NCBI RefSeq assembly: GCF_046630445.1
Contig: NC_092340.1
Coordinates: 21,635,001 to 21,699,000 of the forward strand
Direction of reading: 5' to 3'
Source of the DNA: Rutidosis leptorrhynchoides
Taxonomy: Eukaryota; Streptophyta; Magnoliopsida; Asterales; Asteraceae
DNA length: 64,000 bases
Under the pieces are notes generated by a model. It was given only the letters and a program-made list of their open reading frames with translations. It made no database searches and had not been told where the DNA came from. Below are positions 22,768 to 34,661 of this stretch, one piece after another. A program made the translations under genes and the position numbers. Within the stretch, counting starts at the first letter, position 1. Each line of letters opens with the position of its first letter.

Positions 22768-23056
22768 TGCCTTTGTTTCTTCGTTTTCATGTTGAAGGTT
22801 TGTAGATTATTCTGCTTTATTGCTCTTTGTAAAATGAATCTTCTGATATTATATATTATTTCGTGACCATGTATCATGCTCTTGATGTGTTCTTGATTGG
22901 ATTAAACTAGTTCTTGATGCCTTTGTTTCTTCGTTTTCATGTTGAAGGTTTGTAGATTATTCTGCTTTATTGCTCTTTGTAAAATGAATCTTCTGATATT
23001 ATATATTATTTCGTGACCATGTATCATGCTCTTGATGTGTTCTTGATTGGATTAAA
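22768..23056. repeat. Direct tandem duplication of 150 bp
   Basis: The segment beginning TGCCTTTGTTTCTTCG at 22768 repeats from 22918 with almost no differences, with a period of 150. The second copy ends at GGATTAAACTAG, exactly where the Helitron-like terminus begins. Confidence 0.85.
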
Positions 23057-23775
23057 CTAGTTGTGGAGCCCTCGCTTCGCGCCGGGGGCTCCGTTTTGAA
23101 TGCGAGTTAAAAAAAAAAGTCTTGATCTATTTTGTAAAAAAGAATTTTTTTCGACATCTAACATTGAAGGGTTGTTCCTTTTGTGAAAGTTGCTTCTTTT
23201 AGCGTTCGGGTTTTATTTAAAAAAAAAAAGTTAGTAAAGTGGGGGTTCGATTTGTATTTTAATAAAAGTTAGGGGGTTAAGTTTGTGAAATTTGAAAAAA
23301 ATATACGTATAAAGTGGGAGTTCGATTTCTATTTTAATAAAAGTTAGGGGGTTAAGTTTGTGAAAATTGAATATTAGTAAAAAAAAAAGTTAGTAAAGTG
23401 GGGGGTCGATTTGTATTTTAATAAAAGTTAGGGGGTTAAGTTTGTGAAATTTGGGAAAAAATATACGTATAAAGTGGGGGTGCGATTTGTATTTTAATAA
23501 AAGTTGAGGGGTTAAGTTTGCGAAAAGTGAAAAAAGGAATAGTAATATTCATTTGGTCTTTGCCTTTTAGATATAGATATATAATATATAATTTGGGAAA
23601 AAATATACGTATAAAGTGGGGGTGCCATTTGTATTTTAATAAGAGTATAAAGTGAGGGTGTGATTTGTATTTTAATAAAAGTTGGGAAGTTAAGTTTGCG
23701 AAAAGTGAAAAAAGGAATAGTAATATTCATTTGGCCTTTGCTTTTTAGATATAGATATATAATATATAATTTCCG
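23057..23775 (-). mobile_element. Helitron-like non-autonomous element
   Basis: Read on the minus strand, the 3' end shows a GC-rich hairpin (GGAGCCC ... GGGCTCC with CGCGAAGCG in the loop region) a few bases before a terminal CTAG followed by T, the Helitron 3' signature. The same end occurs at 28388. The body is built of degenerate tandem units containing TTTGTATTTTAATAAAAGTT and a duplicated TTAGATATAGATATATAATATA near the right side. The 5' terminus is not fixed, so the right boundary is approximate. Confidence 0.5.
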
Positions 23776-24388
23776 GGTATCTGAACTTTTGAGTTGGGGT
23801 ATTGAGTAGTGATTTTCAAAAAAAGTTTAGGCAAGTTGGATATGTATTTATATATAAACTTCAGATTTATATAACGTAGTACAAATTTTGTTAAAATTTG
23901 ATAATATAATTCAAATTTTGTAGTTATTTAGTTTATTCGTTGAATGTTAAATGGTTTTTTTTTTAGATCTTAAATCAATCATTAAATATCTTTGATTTAT
24001 TTAATTTAAAAATTTATTAAAAAAAAATTTATTTGCGTATTCATATATCTCAATAGCCATCAAAGCCCCCGACGCTTAATCGTTTCATTTAGACACCTAC
24101 TAACACTAAAAGCGTTCCACTCGTGCTTCTCTAATGAGAATCACTTCGTTCCACTCAGCAAGCCATTCCTAGCGGCTTAGCCCTTGTTAAAGGCTAAAGA
24201 GCGTACTGAACACTCACCCTTTCTCGCCAGCAAGCTAAGCTCCTAGTCCATTTAGCCGGCTTACCTTTAAACTAACTTGGGTGAACCGCTTCATATGGCA
24301 ACATTTCGAGTTTTGTAGTTTTGGATTAAGTCTGGGCAGTGAAATCCAGTATTCAAATTTGATATATCTGAACTTCGGGTACCTGAAA
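23776..24388. other. Unassigned intergenic sequence
   Basis: AT-rich sequence without a supported gene. Between about 24060 and 24290 the base composition is more balanced, with runs such as AAAGCCCCCGACGC, but I recognise nothing in it. Confidence 0.4.
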
Positions 24389-24397
24389 CTTTGGATA

Positions 24398-25732
24398 GAC
24401 TTTTTTGCTTCGTTGGCCCATGTATTATACTTCATATTGCTAACAGCATCCCTCGGTTTTAATTTGGCCTTTAGAATCCTCTGTTTATTAAAAATTTGCA
24501 ATCAACATCCCTCCGTCAAACTTTCGTTAAATAAGTCCGTTAAGTCATGACACATGCATTGCATGCGAGGGCAAATTTTTCATTTTACCCATCATCTTCA
24601 TCAGCCTCTTCATCTTCATCAATAACCCATCAAAACCCTAAAAATCAAACAAAAATAAAACCTAAAATCTAATCCAAGACCCCAAATTCAAAACTCATCA
24701 AAATCAAACAAAAAAACTCAAAATTAGAAACCTTAATTCAAAATGATGATACGGACTGGAGGTTTATTTCAATGTATAGATTCACCTGTGTGGATTATAT
24801 ATGTATTTTACATACAATCGGTTTAACTTAAATTAAAGTGATTTACTATCCGCGAAAGTATGAAAGTATGAAAATCAAAATCAAAAACTCTAATCAGTCG
24901 AAATAGAACTTTAAATCAACTCTAATAGCTTCCTGTGATGGCGATTAACACTTTCTTAGGAGGATTCAGATCCAAAAACATCATAAAAATAGAAATTAAA
25001 GCTGGAACAGTGACGGTTTGCATATGAAGAACACCAAAATTAAAAGCTCGATTCAGTTGTTTTCAGGACACGAATCCTTCATGAGATATGTTTCAAATCG
25101 AATGTACAACACTCGAGGATGTAATTGAAAGTTTGAGCAAAATCTTCAAGCCTTTGACCTTCGGATCTAGCTCGTGATAGTGATTCTCAATCCGAATTAA
25201 AGCATCACGAAGCTTGAGTGATCGAATATAAACCTGAATCTCTGTTCAATTCAATATGAGATTGATGGAATCACTCTGAGGACCACACGATTTGTGTATT
25301 CGGCAACAGTATATGTATTTTAATTTAATAACAGACAGATTGCAATATTAATTAACAATTAATAGTAACAATATCCATATAAATCATGTAATAAAAGACA
25401 ACATAATAAAGATTTGGTGATAATGTGTGAGAAGTGATCAGATAGAGGTTTCTTGATTGTTTTATGTTTTTTGTTTGTGACATGTGTGAGAAATAATAAA
25501 GATTTGGTGGTCCCTCATTTTTAATAAAGTTGAAAAAGAGATGTAAAAAGATGATTTTACCCTCATATGCAAGACACATGTCAAGACTTAACGGAATATT
25601 TTAACGACAGTTTGACGGAGGAATGCTGATTGCAAATTTTTGATAAACAGAGGATTCTAAAAGCCAAATTAAAAATCGAGGGACTCTGTTAGCAATATGG
25701 GGTATAATACAGGGACCAACGGAGAAAAAGTC
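24398..25732. mobile_element. Non-autonomous Mutator-like element (MULE)
   Basis: Terminal inverted repeats of about 180 bp run from 24398 (GACTTTTTTGCTTCGTTGG) to about 24580 and, inverted, from about 25551 to 25732. A perfect 9-bp target-site duplication CTTTGGATA flanks it at 24389-24397 and 25733-25741. Long TIRs with a 9-bp TSD define MULEs. The 970-bp interior has no transposase frame. It has short stretches such as CATCATCTTCATCAGCCTCTT that might be captured sequence (Pack-MULE), but I cannot identify a source gene. Confidence 0.9.
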
Positions 25733-25741
25733 CTTTGGATA

Positions 25742-26976
25742 TTCAAAAATGAATACCCCTTAACTAATGGTAAAGAGGTGCCATTCTATAAGGATTTATT
25801 AAGGTTTGAAATCTACGAATTCCTCATGTAAGTGGTAATCTTTTGATAGATCGATAAAGTTTGTCTAATGTGTCAATATTGATGTAAACAAAGAAGGTTT
25901 TACTGTTCAGTTTTTTACTCGGAGGTACACGACCTATTTAGGTGTTCAGGTGATCGTTTATGACTTTTTACCAAGCCACTTTAAGATATGTTGTTAGTGG
26001 ATTTGAACCTAAAATCTTTTATAAGGATATCATGACGTCAACACGAGGTCTTCTTGTGATGGTATGTATTACTGTAATATTAATGTTAATGTATTAATAT
26101 ATTTGAGGATGAATAGTAAGGGTTTGATAGATTAAGAATTGTTAAGCACATCACATGTGCTCATAAGTCATAAGATGGTTATTTGACATATCTTTCTTGA
26201 AAGAAGAAAGAAGAAAGAAGAAAGAAGAAAGAAATAGAATATTGGACTTTGGTACCAAGTATTTTGCCACACTAAATGTGAACCCAACACACCTTTCGGG
26301 TATGTTTTCTCTTTGGAGAAGAAACCAAACCCAAAACAGGGTAATGTTTTTTGAAACATAAACCAACCCACATTTGGAAGCATCTCCCCTCGAGCCCTCC
26401 ATAGTCAAATGGGTTATTACAAGTTAAAGATTTTTTATACCTAAAAATGAACCACTTCTTTTCCAATTATTTAATTTTCAATCATGTTGACTAACCTTCT
26501 TGACTTTTTGTTTGTCCTTAATAATCATTCTAACCCACTTCTTCTTGGTATGTTCTATACTTTGTTTTCATAGTATTTTGTTGCCACATAAACATAATTT
26601 TCGTAGTACTTGTCTTTTGTGACACAGATATTGTCACGGACTCAAAATAGTACTAATACATAATACATAATAATGCTAACATTGATGTTTTGATTAGCTT
26701 AGTTGCACGTGTTTTAGCTTTTTAGCACAGATTTTTTCTAGCTTTATTAGAAGTTTTCAGAAAGTTGGCATCTTGTATCTTCTTGAAATAACGTTTTCAA
26801 CTTAAATCAGCTGTAAAGATGGTTAAGTTTCGAAATTACTATGCGTCAGTTACTGTGTTTTTATTCTTTCTTGGGATTATATTGCATGTGTAAATATGAA
26901 TTGTAACTGTTGGACATTTTTGTAGTACTCAATCAATCATGTAGATCTAAGATATAATTTTTAATCTGTAACACTT
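25742..26976. other. Intergenic sequence with a GAAAGAA microsatellite
   Basis: No gene is supported. A GAAAGAA-type purine repeat lies at about 26198-26233. The three overlapping frames across it are repeat-driven. Confidence 0.5.
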
Positions 26977-27680
26977 AGGGATGGCAATGGATCGGATATG
27001 GATCGGATGATGCCATATCCACATCCATATCCATTTAATTTCTGTTCATCCATATCCATATCCATATCCATTTACTTTCAGTTCATCCATCCATATCCAT
27101 ATCCGATGGATTAAGCGGATTAATGGATATAAGTTGGATATCAAATGAAATGTTAATCTAACGACGATTTTATCAATTTAATATAGATTACAACAAATGT
27201 AAATATTTAATCTTTATGTTTTTGATCTTTTACACATGTTTGGATTGTAATTTCTCGCAGATTGTGAATTTAGTTGAGCAAAATACGTTATAATATAAAG
27301 AAATATACGTCTAAACTAATCTAAATATGTAACTTTGAATATGGTTAGTAACAATATAATAATTGTGACTATCACAACTCTCATTTTCGTTAATAAATTA
27401 AGAATTTGTAGGTTATATGTATATTTATATCGATATGTAGATATATATGCATATATTTTAGTACGTATATATGTATATATAGATGTATTTCGGGTGATAA
27501 TGGATATATCCGTGGATGATAAATTTTCATCCATATCCGATTCTCGAAATATTTAGATCATCCATATCCATATCCATATCCATATCCGTTAATCATTCAT
27601 TTAAATCATCCATATCCATTATAAATGGATCGGATCGGATGGATGTCCATGGATGAAACATCCATCGCCATCCCTAGCAC
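26977..27680. mobile_element. hAT-like non-autonomous element
   Basis: Its ends are inverted: AGGGATGGCAATGGATCGG at the left and CCATCGCCATCCCTA at the right. The 8-mer TAACACTT occurs at 26969-26976 and 27681-27688, fitting an 8-bp hAT target-site duplication, although the right end then has a few extra bases (GCAC). CCATAT/ATATGG hexamer arrays lie just inside both ends in inverted arrangement, so the element could fold into a long hairpin. The interior is AT-rich with no transposase. Confidence 0.6.
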
Positions 27681-28387
27681 TAACACTTTCTCTAATGCAT
27701 AGGTGGGGGCAGTTATATGACATTGATTGTATAAACTATTGGAGTTATTTTTCTTAGCAGTGTTTTGACTTTAAAAAATGCCTTGGTCATTAAAATATGT
27801 ATATGAGGAATCTTGTAGCAAGTTCACTTGCATTTGTATTCATTTAATTTATCTTAACATGACTTGGATTGATTGAATCATTATATATAGCATACACGTT
27901 ATCGTTGTAGAAACAGGTTTAAAAAATAATATTTGACTTCATATTATATGAAAAGGTTAATTAACCCATTAGTCATAATATTTCATAATATCCTAAACCA
28001 CCCTCTTCACGTGAACAAGCTCTATTGATCACGTTGGAGAGTGGAGACCCATCACAAACTTTGTCCTGCTATGGATGCAGCAAGTACAAAGTGTTCAATG
28101 CACCTCAGAATCTATAGTTCTATTATGATATACAAAGTTAAACATTTAGATTGTTTGAGGTTTATGTGATTGGCATTTGGCAAAGAATCTAAGTAAAGAT
28201 GCTTTTTTAGTCCTTTAATAATATGTTAAGTCTGATTTGAGAACATGCTATTTGGTTCTAATTAGCAGATCTTGTCCTTTTCACAGTAGCACCGACCCGT
28301 TAAGAAATCAATTAAGGCTCATCAGCAGTTTATTTATACAAGAAATAAATAAATAAATTTCAGTTAGTTGCTTGATATAATGGACTA
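27681..28387. other. Intergenic sequence, nothing recognised
   Basis: AT-rich sequence without a convincing frame, repeat terminus or RNA gene. Confidence 0.4.
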
Positions 28388-28975
28388 CTAGTTCACAAAT
28401 GCCTCGCTTCGCGCCGGGGTTCGATTTTTAATGTATTTTATTGCGTTTAGTAAAATTATTTTGTGGCTAACGATGATATCGTTGAAACGTAACTCGAGTC
28501 GAACTAAAAGGTATAACCCGTGAGAGATTTAAATGTTATTTTAAATTAACAATATATGTGTATCTCCGCGTTTCGCTATGGAATTGTCGACTTTTAAAAA
28601 TTTAACGCAAAATCAACGTGTATGAAAAGTACCCCAAATATTTAGCGTTTTTTAAAAAACGTCCGTTTTGCGTATATCTAGTGACATTGTGTTCCTAAAA
28701 TTATTTCGAGTATAACGATGGTGTCGGAAAATTTTAACTCGTTGCGAGCGAGAAGATATGACCCGTTGAATATTTGAGTGGAGTTTATTTAAGATTTTTT
28801 ATGAAAATTGTTATTTGACACTTTACCCCCTGTTTGGGGGGTCGATTTGAATTTTTCAAAAAAATGTGGGGGTCTTTGTTGGTAAAATGAAATTTAGTTA
28901 AAATAATTTAAAAAAAAATGAAAAGTCAAAAATACCCCTAATACTATCCATAACTTTTGTCTATTAGTTAATATG
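28388..28975 (-). mobile_element. Second Helitron-like element
   Basis: The minus-strand 3' end reads CCCCGGCGCGAAGCGAGG, then about 10 bases, then CTAG and a T, like the terminus at 23057. The interior includes GGGGGTCGATTTGAATTTTT near 28838, resembling the tandem units of the first element. The far end is set only roughly, at the change in sequence near 28975. Confidence 0.45.
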
Positions 28976-29629
28976 TAAATTTGACATTATGGATATTAGA
29001 AATTTAGAATACAAAGATTCAGACATTCATATTGGTTTAATCATCATATCATAGAATTATAATTATTCTACATTAACTTTCACTAGTTACGTTTTTTTAT
29101 GGTTGGTTTGACTATTGCCATTATCGCGACCCGATTTTTCACCCATCAAATATACTTAGGCTCATTATGTGATTAGATGTAGTCTAAACGCGTAAATATA
29201 TAAAGGTTTCCATTCAGATTACATGGATGGAGAAGGGAATAGTTTTACTCAGATGTACGCGAGCAGACTAACTGGATTATCCTTTACTCAAATGATAGTC
29301 TAGCCAATTAACTAATTTACCTTGAATACCTAATCAAAGAATTTCTACACTTCGCGAATTGATAACGCGCTTGATTCAGAAAAAAAAAAAAAAAAAAAAA
29401 TCGATGTTTGTTTATCATATTTTGAGTTTTTAATTGTGGCACATGCTATGGTTGACTTCATTAAAACTACCCATGTTTTCAAACATTTATCTGCTCCTAA
29501 CTTGGTACTATTGTTTTGTCTCTATTTCTAATGAAGACAAATTAAATAAACTCTTTCACACACTAACACACCCATGGAAATCACACACAAAAACAACTAA
29601 TGTAAGACTTAATAAAAGTCAAGATTAGA
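28976..29629. other. Intergenic sequence with a poly(A) tract
   Basis: No gene is supported. A homopolymeric A run lies at about 29380-29400. It could be a retroposon tail, but no matching body or TSD was found. Confidence 0.4.
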
Positions 29630-29642
29630 ATTAGAAACTAAT

Positions 29643-29734
29643 GCCAATGAGGCCTTGCTTCATTGGTATCCATGTTTCATGGATTCGAGAGTGACCCAGG
29701 TTCGAGTCTAACAACTAACAACTAACTTGCCTTT

Positions 29735-29766
<32 letters not shown>
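29643..29766 (+). mobile_element. tRNA-derived SINE with 13-bp TSD
   Basis: A short body with an A-box-like segment (TTCATTGGTATCC) and a B box (AGGTTCGAGTCT) ends TTGCCTTTC followed by more than 30 A residues. The perfect 13-bp duplication ATTAGAAACTAAT flanks it at 29630-29642 and 29767-29779. It lies about 45 bp beyond the stop codon of the LBD gene, so it may fall in that gene's 3' untranslated or downstream region in antisense orientation. Confidence 0.85.
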
Positions 29767-29769
<3 letters not shown>

Positions 29770-29810
29770 AGAAACTAATATTATAATTGAACCAATCAAA
29801 ATGAGGTTTT

Positions 29811-30649
29811 TCATGTCCAAAGAGAAGAAGATTCTCTCTTTAGATTGTTATACTGAATTACATTAGTAGAATTAAAGTTAAAGTACTGATGATGATTAGT
29901 GATGTTGTGTAGACATGAATACGATACGTCATCTGATGAAACCCTAGAAATAACATCCTGATCTGTTACAATACTGTTGTGCGCCGGTTGAATAGGGACT
30001 AAATGATTAGCCGATGATGCCGAGGCAGGTGCTAATGGCTCTTGGTTCATCTGGATGCATAGCATCTCTGTTTGAGCCATGGCTAGTTGCACTTGCAACT
30101 GTGAAACCTGGTTTTGTAAGTAGAAAATAGCTCCTACACATCCATACACCGGGTCCCTCGTTCTTGCGTTTGCTTCGTAGACTAGACTGCTCACTGCATC
30201 CGCTCTTTGATGACGTGGCAGCTCCTAAAAGAAACGTTTAAATTTAGCTACTTTTTGTATTGTTCTTATACGTTATATAAAACGATAATAAAAGAACATG
30301 TATAATCACCTAAGCATATATCGAAAAGGATAGCATGTGTTAAATTTATGTTACAGCCCTTGGTTTCCATGTACATAATAAACAGAGGTGGTAACATTAT
30401 TTATGTGCATATGTTTTTTTTTTTTCTTTTTTTTTTTTTTTTCTTTTTTTTTCAAAAGCAAACGCAATCCAACACAATGTTAATATGTACCTGTAACATT
30501 TTGCTAACATTGCTAGCACCGAAGACCTTGTGAACAATGGCAAACTTGTGAGGTTCTTCCGGTGGGAAGTAAGGTGCGAAAATGCAATCTTTGGTGCATC
30601 GTCTTCGTAGTAATTTGCATGATGCGCATGGAGAATGCCCTGCAGGTGC

Positions 30650-30652
<3 letters not shown>
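29811..30652 (-). CDS. LOB-domain transcription factor, LBD12-like (two exons)
   Basis: This is a plant-specific DNA-binding regulator of lateral-organ and boundary development, acting in the nucleus. Exon 1 is 30652-30491 (54 codons) and exon 2 is 30224-29811. The 266-bp intron begins GT and ends AG, and the splice falls after KMLQ, the usual LBD intron position. The 191-aa product has the Cys block [15 protein letters not shown] (CX2CX6CX3C), the GAS block beginning [11 protein letters not shown] and continuing [18 protein letters not shown], and the zipper-like segment [16 protein letters not shown] of class I LBDs. The family's strongest resemblance from memory is to LBD12/ASL5-type proteins. 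The frame is intact, with no sign of decay, and it is the only intact non-transposon gene seen here. The start is the ATG at 30652, giving the standard [12 protein letters not shown] beginning. The C-terminal about 65 residues are Ser/Asn-rich and less conserved. Confidence 0.93.

Positions 30653-30654
<2 letters not shown>

Positions 30655-30681
<27 letters not shown>
30655..30681. repeat. GT/CA microsatellite in the LBD 5' leader
   Basis: A tract of about 13 TG units (CA on the gene strand) ends three bases upstream of the LBD start codon. Variable length here could affect translation or leader structure. Confidence 0.8.
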
Positions 30682-30754
30682 TGGGAAGTATGATAAAGAG
30701 AATGAGGTGTACCAAGATTTGGTATGTGAAGAATGGTAGTGAGCTCTTTGTGCT

Positions 30755-30764
30755 TATTTATATA
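30755..30764 (-). promoter_or_regulatory. Candidate TATA box of the LBD gene
   Basis: Minus-strand TATATAAATA lies about 103 bp upstream of the ATG, a plausible core promoter for the LBD gene. The assignment is by sequence and position only. Confidence 0.5.
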
Positions 30765-31141
30765 TTAGTAGCACGTTAACTGTTTTGTTATAGTAACTTA
30801 AATCAACGCGTTGTTAGTATTTAGTATTATTATCATATACAATATATAATTAAACTTAAATGAAATAAAATTTTACGTGTTTTGACAGAATTGAATTATT
30901 GTTACAGCTAATGGTGAATTTTTTTAATAGATTATTATTACTACACATCAGTTATTAGTTTATATATTTTTAACAGGCTTACTAAGTTTGTACATGTATA
31001 ACTTGGTTTAGCATATTAGCTGTTGACCCATGTTCGAAATGCTCAAGATCGAATTAAATAGGTTCTTGACCGCATGGGGCGTCAATGTGCGTAATTCATT
31101 TGATTACAGGTCTTGTCGCTCGAGAGCTCATCACATAGGGG
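30765..31141. other. LBD upstream region
   Basis: About 380 bp between the TATA box and the copia insertion, AT-rich, without a recognised gene. The copia element and its nested Tekay-2 therefore start within roughly 500 bp upstream of the LBD start codon. Confidence 0.5.
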
Positions 31142-31146
31142 TTTTA

Positions 31147-31725
31147 TGTTAGGAATATTATTGAGCCCCTACAAGAACTTGATAACCCCAAGTTGTCAAA
31201 CTCACGAACAATAAACAAATAATTCAAGTGAACAAAGAAAATAAATTGCAAGAACGAAAATAACACGAAAATATAACGTGGTTATATCCAATATTGCTAT
31301 TGGTTTAATCTACGGCCGACCAAAGAGTATTATTATTATTGAAATTTGTGGGTACAATTTATAGTGTTACATATGAAGTTATTTATAGGAGAAAACAATA
31401 GCTTAGGGAGCAAGCTTGGATATTCTAGATCCATGAATCCAAGTCCTAATTAATTATATACTTCCTTAAAACAATTCGTGAACACAAATAAACCCATGGC
31501 TGTGAATGATTCTCACTCTCACGTTTGGTGAGATTAATGTCACCATTGGTGACATTCATGTTTCCAAAAAAAAAAAAAAAAAAAAAAAAAAAAGACCAGT
31601 ATATGCTCGATCCTAGTTGTCATGTGGTGACATATTGTCTCACGTATGAAACATGCCACAATTCTTTTCTATTTCACCAGTCTTTTCATTTAATTGTTTT
31701 GTTTAATCCTACTTCAACTCCAACA
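31147..31725 (-). repeat. 3' LTR of the copia element
   Basis: The plus-strand ends read TGTTAGGAATATT and CTCCAACA. It is nearly identical to 50659-51215 apart from an expanded A tract at about 31566-31593. Confidence 0.9.
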
Positions 31726-32316
31726 ATCTCCCACTTGAAGGAGTATTTAAACAAACTCATCTCTAACCTGACTTTGTTACCATCAATATCATCCCACAAT
31801 AACAACTTGACCCGCTAATTATATGTAGTGACCCGAACTTTTCCATGATTATTCCATGATTATATATTAAATGAAAACTATATTTGCATAATTAAATATT
31901 TCCAACATGTTAAGCAATCAAACTTGTTAAGACTTGATTATTTGAAATGAGTTTCATGTAGACAATTGACCACCCAAGTTGACCGGCGATTCACGAACGT
32001 TAAAACTTGTAAAAACGACATGATGATATATATATGGACATATATATAGTTAACATGAGATTATGATAAGTAAGTATCTCACTAAGTATATTAACAATGT
32101 GTGATATACATAAAAAATGAGAATATTGAATTATGAAGCTCGAAACGATATACATAACGATTATCATTATAACAACGTCTTACTAAATACATATGTATTG
32201 TGTTAAGATATTGATATACTATATTTAACATGATAAAATGATAATTAAGTATATCATTGAGTGTATTAACAATGAACTATACAAGTAAGATGAGACTACT
32301 AACTTAAGGATTTAGA

Positions 32317-32470
<154 letters not shown>

Positions 32471-34661
32471 TTAAGATATATTTATACACCATGTTATCAT
32501 GTTAACATAACAATTTAACATCTCATTTAAGTATAATAACAATGAATTAATTACATTTAACAAGATCGTTAACTTAAAGGTTTCAAAACAACACTTACAT
32601 GTAACGACTAACGATGACTTAACGACTCAGTTAAAATCTATATACATGTAGTGTATTTAGATGTATTAGTACACTTTTGAAAGACTTCAAGACACATATC
32701 AAAGTACTTCTACTTAACAAAAATGCTTACAATTACATCCTCATTCATTTTCATCAACAATTCTACTCGTATGCACCCGTATTCGTACTCGTACAATACA
32801 CAGCTTCTAGATGTATTTACTATTGGTATATACACTTCAATGATCAGCTCTTAGCAGCCCTTGTGAGTCACCTAAACATGTGGGAACCATCATTTGACAA
32901 CTAGCATGAAATATCTCACAAAATTACAAAAAATATTATAAATCATTCATGAATTATTTACAAAAAAAAAAAAAAAAAAAAAAACTTACACATCCTTTAT
33001 ATCTAATCCATTTACCAACGACCAAAAACACCTACAAACACTTTCATTCTTCAATTTTCTTCAACTAATTGATCTCTCTCAAGTTCTATCTTCAAGTTCT
33101 AAGTGTTCTTCATAAATTCTATAAGTTCTAGTTTCATAAAATCAAGAATACTTTCAAGTTTGCAAGTCTACTTCCAAGCTTTCTAATCCATTCTAAGTAA
33201 TCATCTAATATCAAGAAACCTCTGTTATTTACAGTAGGTTATCATTCTAATTCAAGGTAATATTCATATTCAAACTTTGATTCGATTTCTATAACTATAA
33301 ACTATCTTAATTCGAGTAAAAATCTTAGTTGAACTTGTTTTTGTGTCTTGATTCTACTTCAAGAACTTTCAAGCCATCCAAGATCCTTTGAAGCTATATC
33401 AATTTTTGTCACTTCCAGTAGGTTTACCTACTAAACTTAAGGTAGTAATGATGTTCATAACATCATTCGATTCATATATATATAACTATCTTATTCGAAG
33501 ATTTAAACTTGTAATCACTAGAACATAGTTTAGTTAATTCTAAACTTGTCCGCAAACAAAGTTAATCCTTCTAACATAACTTTTAAAATCAATTAAACAC
33601 ATGTTCTATATCTATATGATAGGCTAACTTAATGATTTAAAACCTGGAAACACGAAGAACACCGTAAAATCGGACATACGGCGTCGTAGCGAAACCGGGG
33701 GCTGTTTTGGGTTAGAAAAATAAAAACTATCTTAATCTTTGAATTGGAAGTTTGTTTTCTGAAAAAATGATATTTCATATGAATATGATACTATATCCAA
33801 AAATCATTGTTAAACACAAAGTTGAAGTATGTTTTTTAAAATGATCATCAAGATGTCGTTTTTTCGACGGAAATGACTACCTCTTTAAAAAATGACTTGT
33901 AACCTGTATTTACGACTATAAACTTATACTTTTTCTGTTTAGTTTCATAAATTTCAGTTCATTACAAAACCATAGCAACTTGAATCACTCAAAACGGATT
34001 TGAAACGAAGAAATGACGGGTACAACAAAATTGGATAAATTTGCTAGTTTTAGCTACGAAAATTTTGTAACAAATCTAGACTAACCATAAATTAACTAAC
34101 TTATATTGTATTATACATGTATTCTAACATATATTATGTAATCTTGAGATACCATAGACACGTATACAATGTTTTGACATATCATATCAATCCATCTATA
34201 TATATTATTTGGAACAACCATAGACACTCTATATGCAGTAATGCTTGAGTTAGCTATACAGGATTGAGGTTAATTCTAAAATAATATATATACTTTGAGT
34301 TGTGATCTAGCCTGAGACTTGTATACACTGGGTCGTGGATTGATTCGAGATAATATATATTGATTTATTTCTGTACATCTAACTGTGGACAACTAGTTGT
34401 AGATTACTAACGTTGGACCGCTAACTTAATAAACTTAAATCATTAAAACGTAATAAAAAATGTTGTGAATATATTTCGATCATACTTTGATATATATGTA
34501 TATATTTGTTATAGGTTCGTGAATCGATCCGTGGTCAAGTCTTAAATTTTTGACGAAGTAAAAATATGTGAAAGTGAGTTATAGTCCCATTTTTAAAATC
34601 TAATATTTTTGAGATGAGAATACATGCAGTTTTATAAATATTTTACAAAATAGACACAAGT

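Noticed and set aside
26151..26466. Three overlapping frames near the GAAAGAA repeat
   Set aside because: Overlap in three phases of one strand with repeat-driven composition and no domain.
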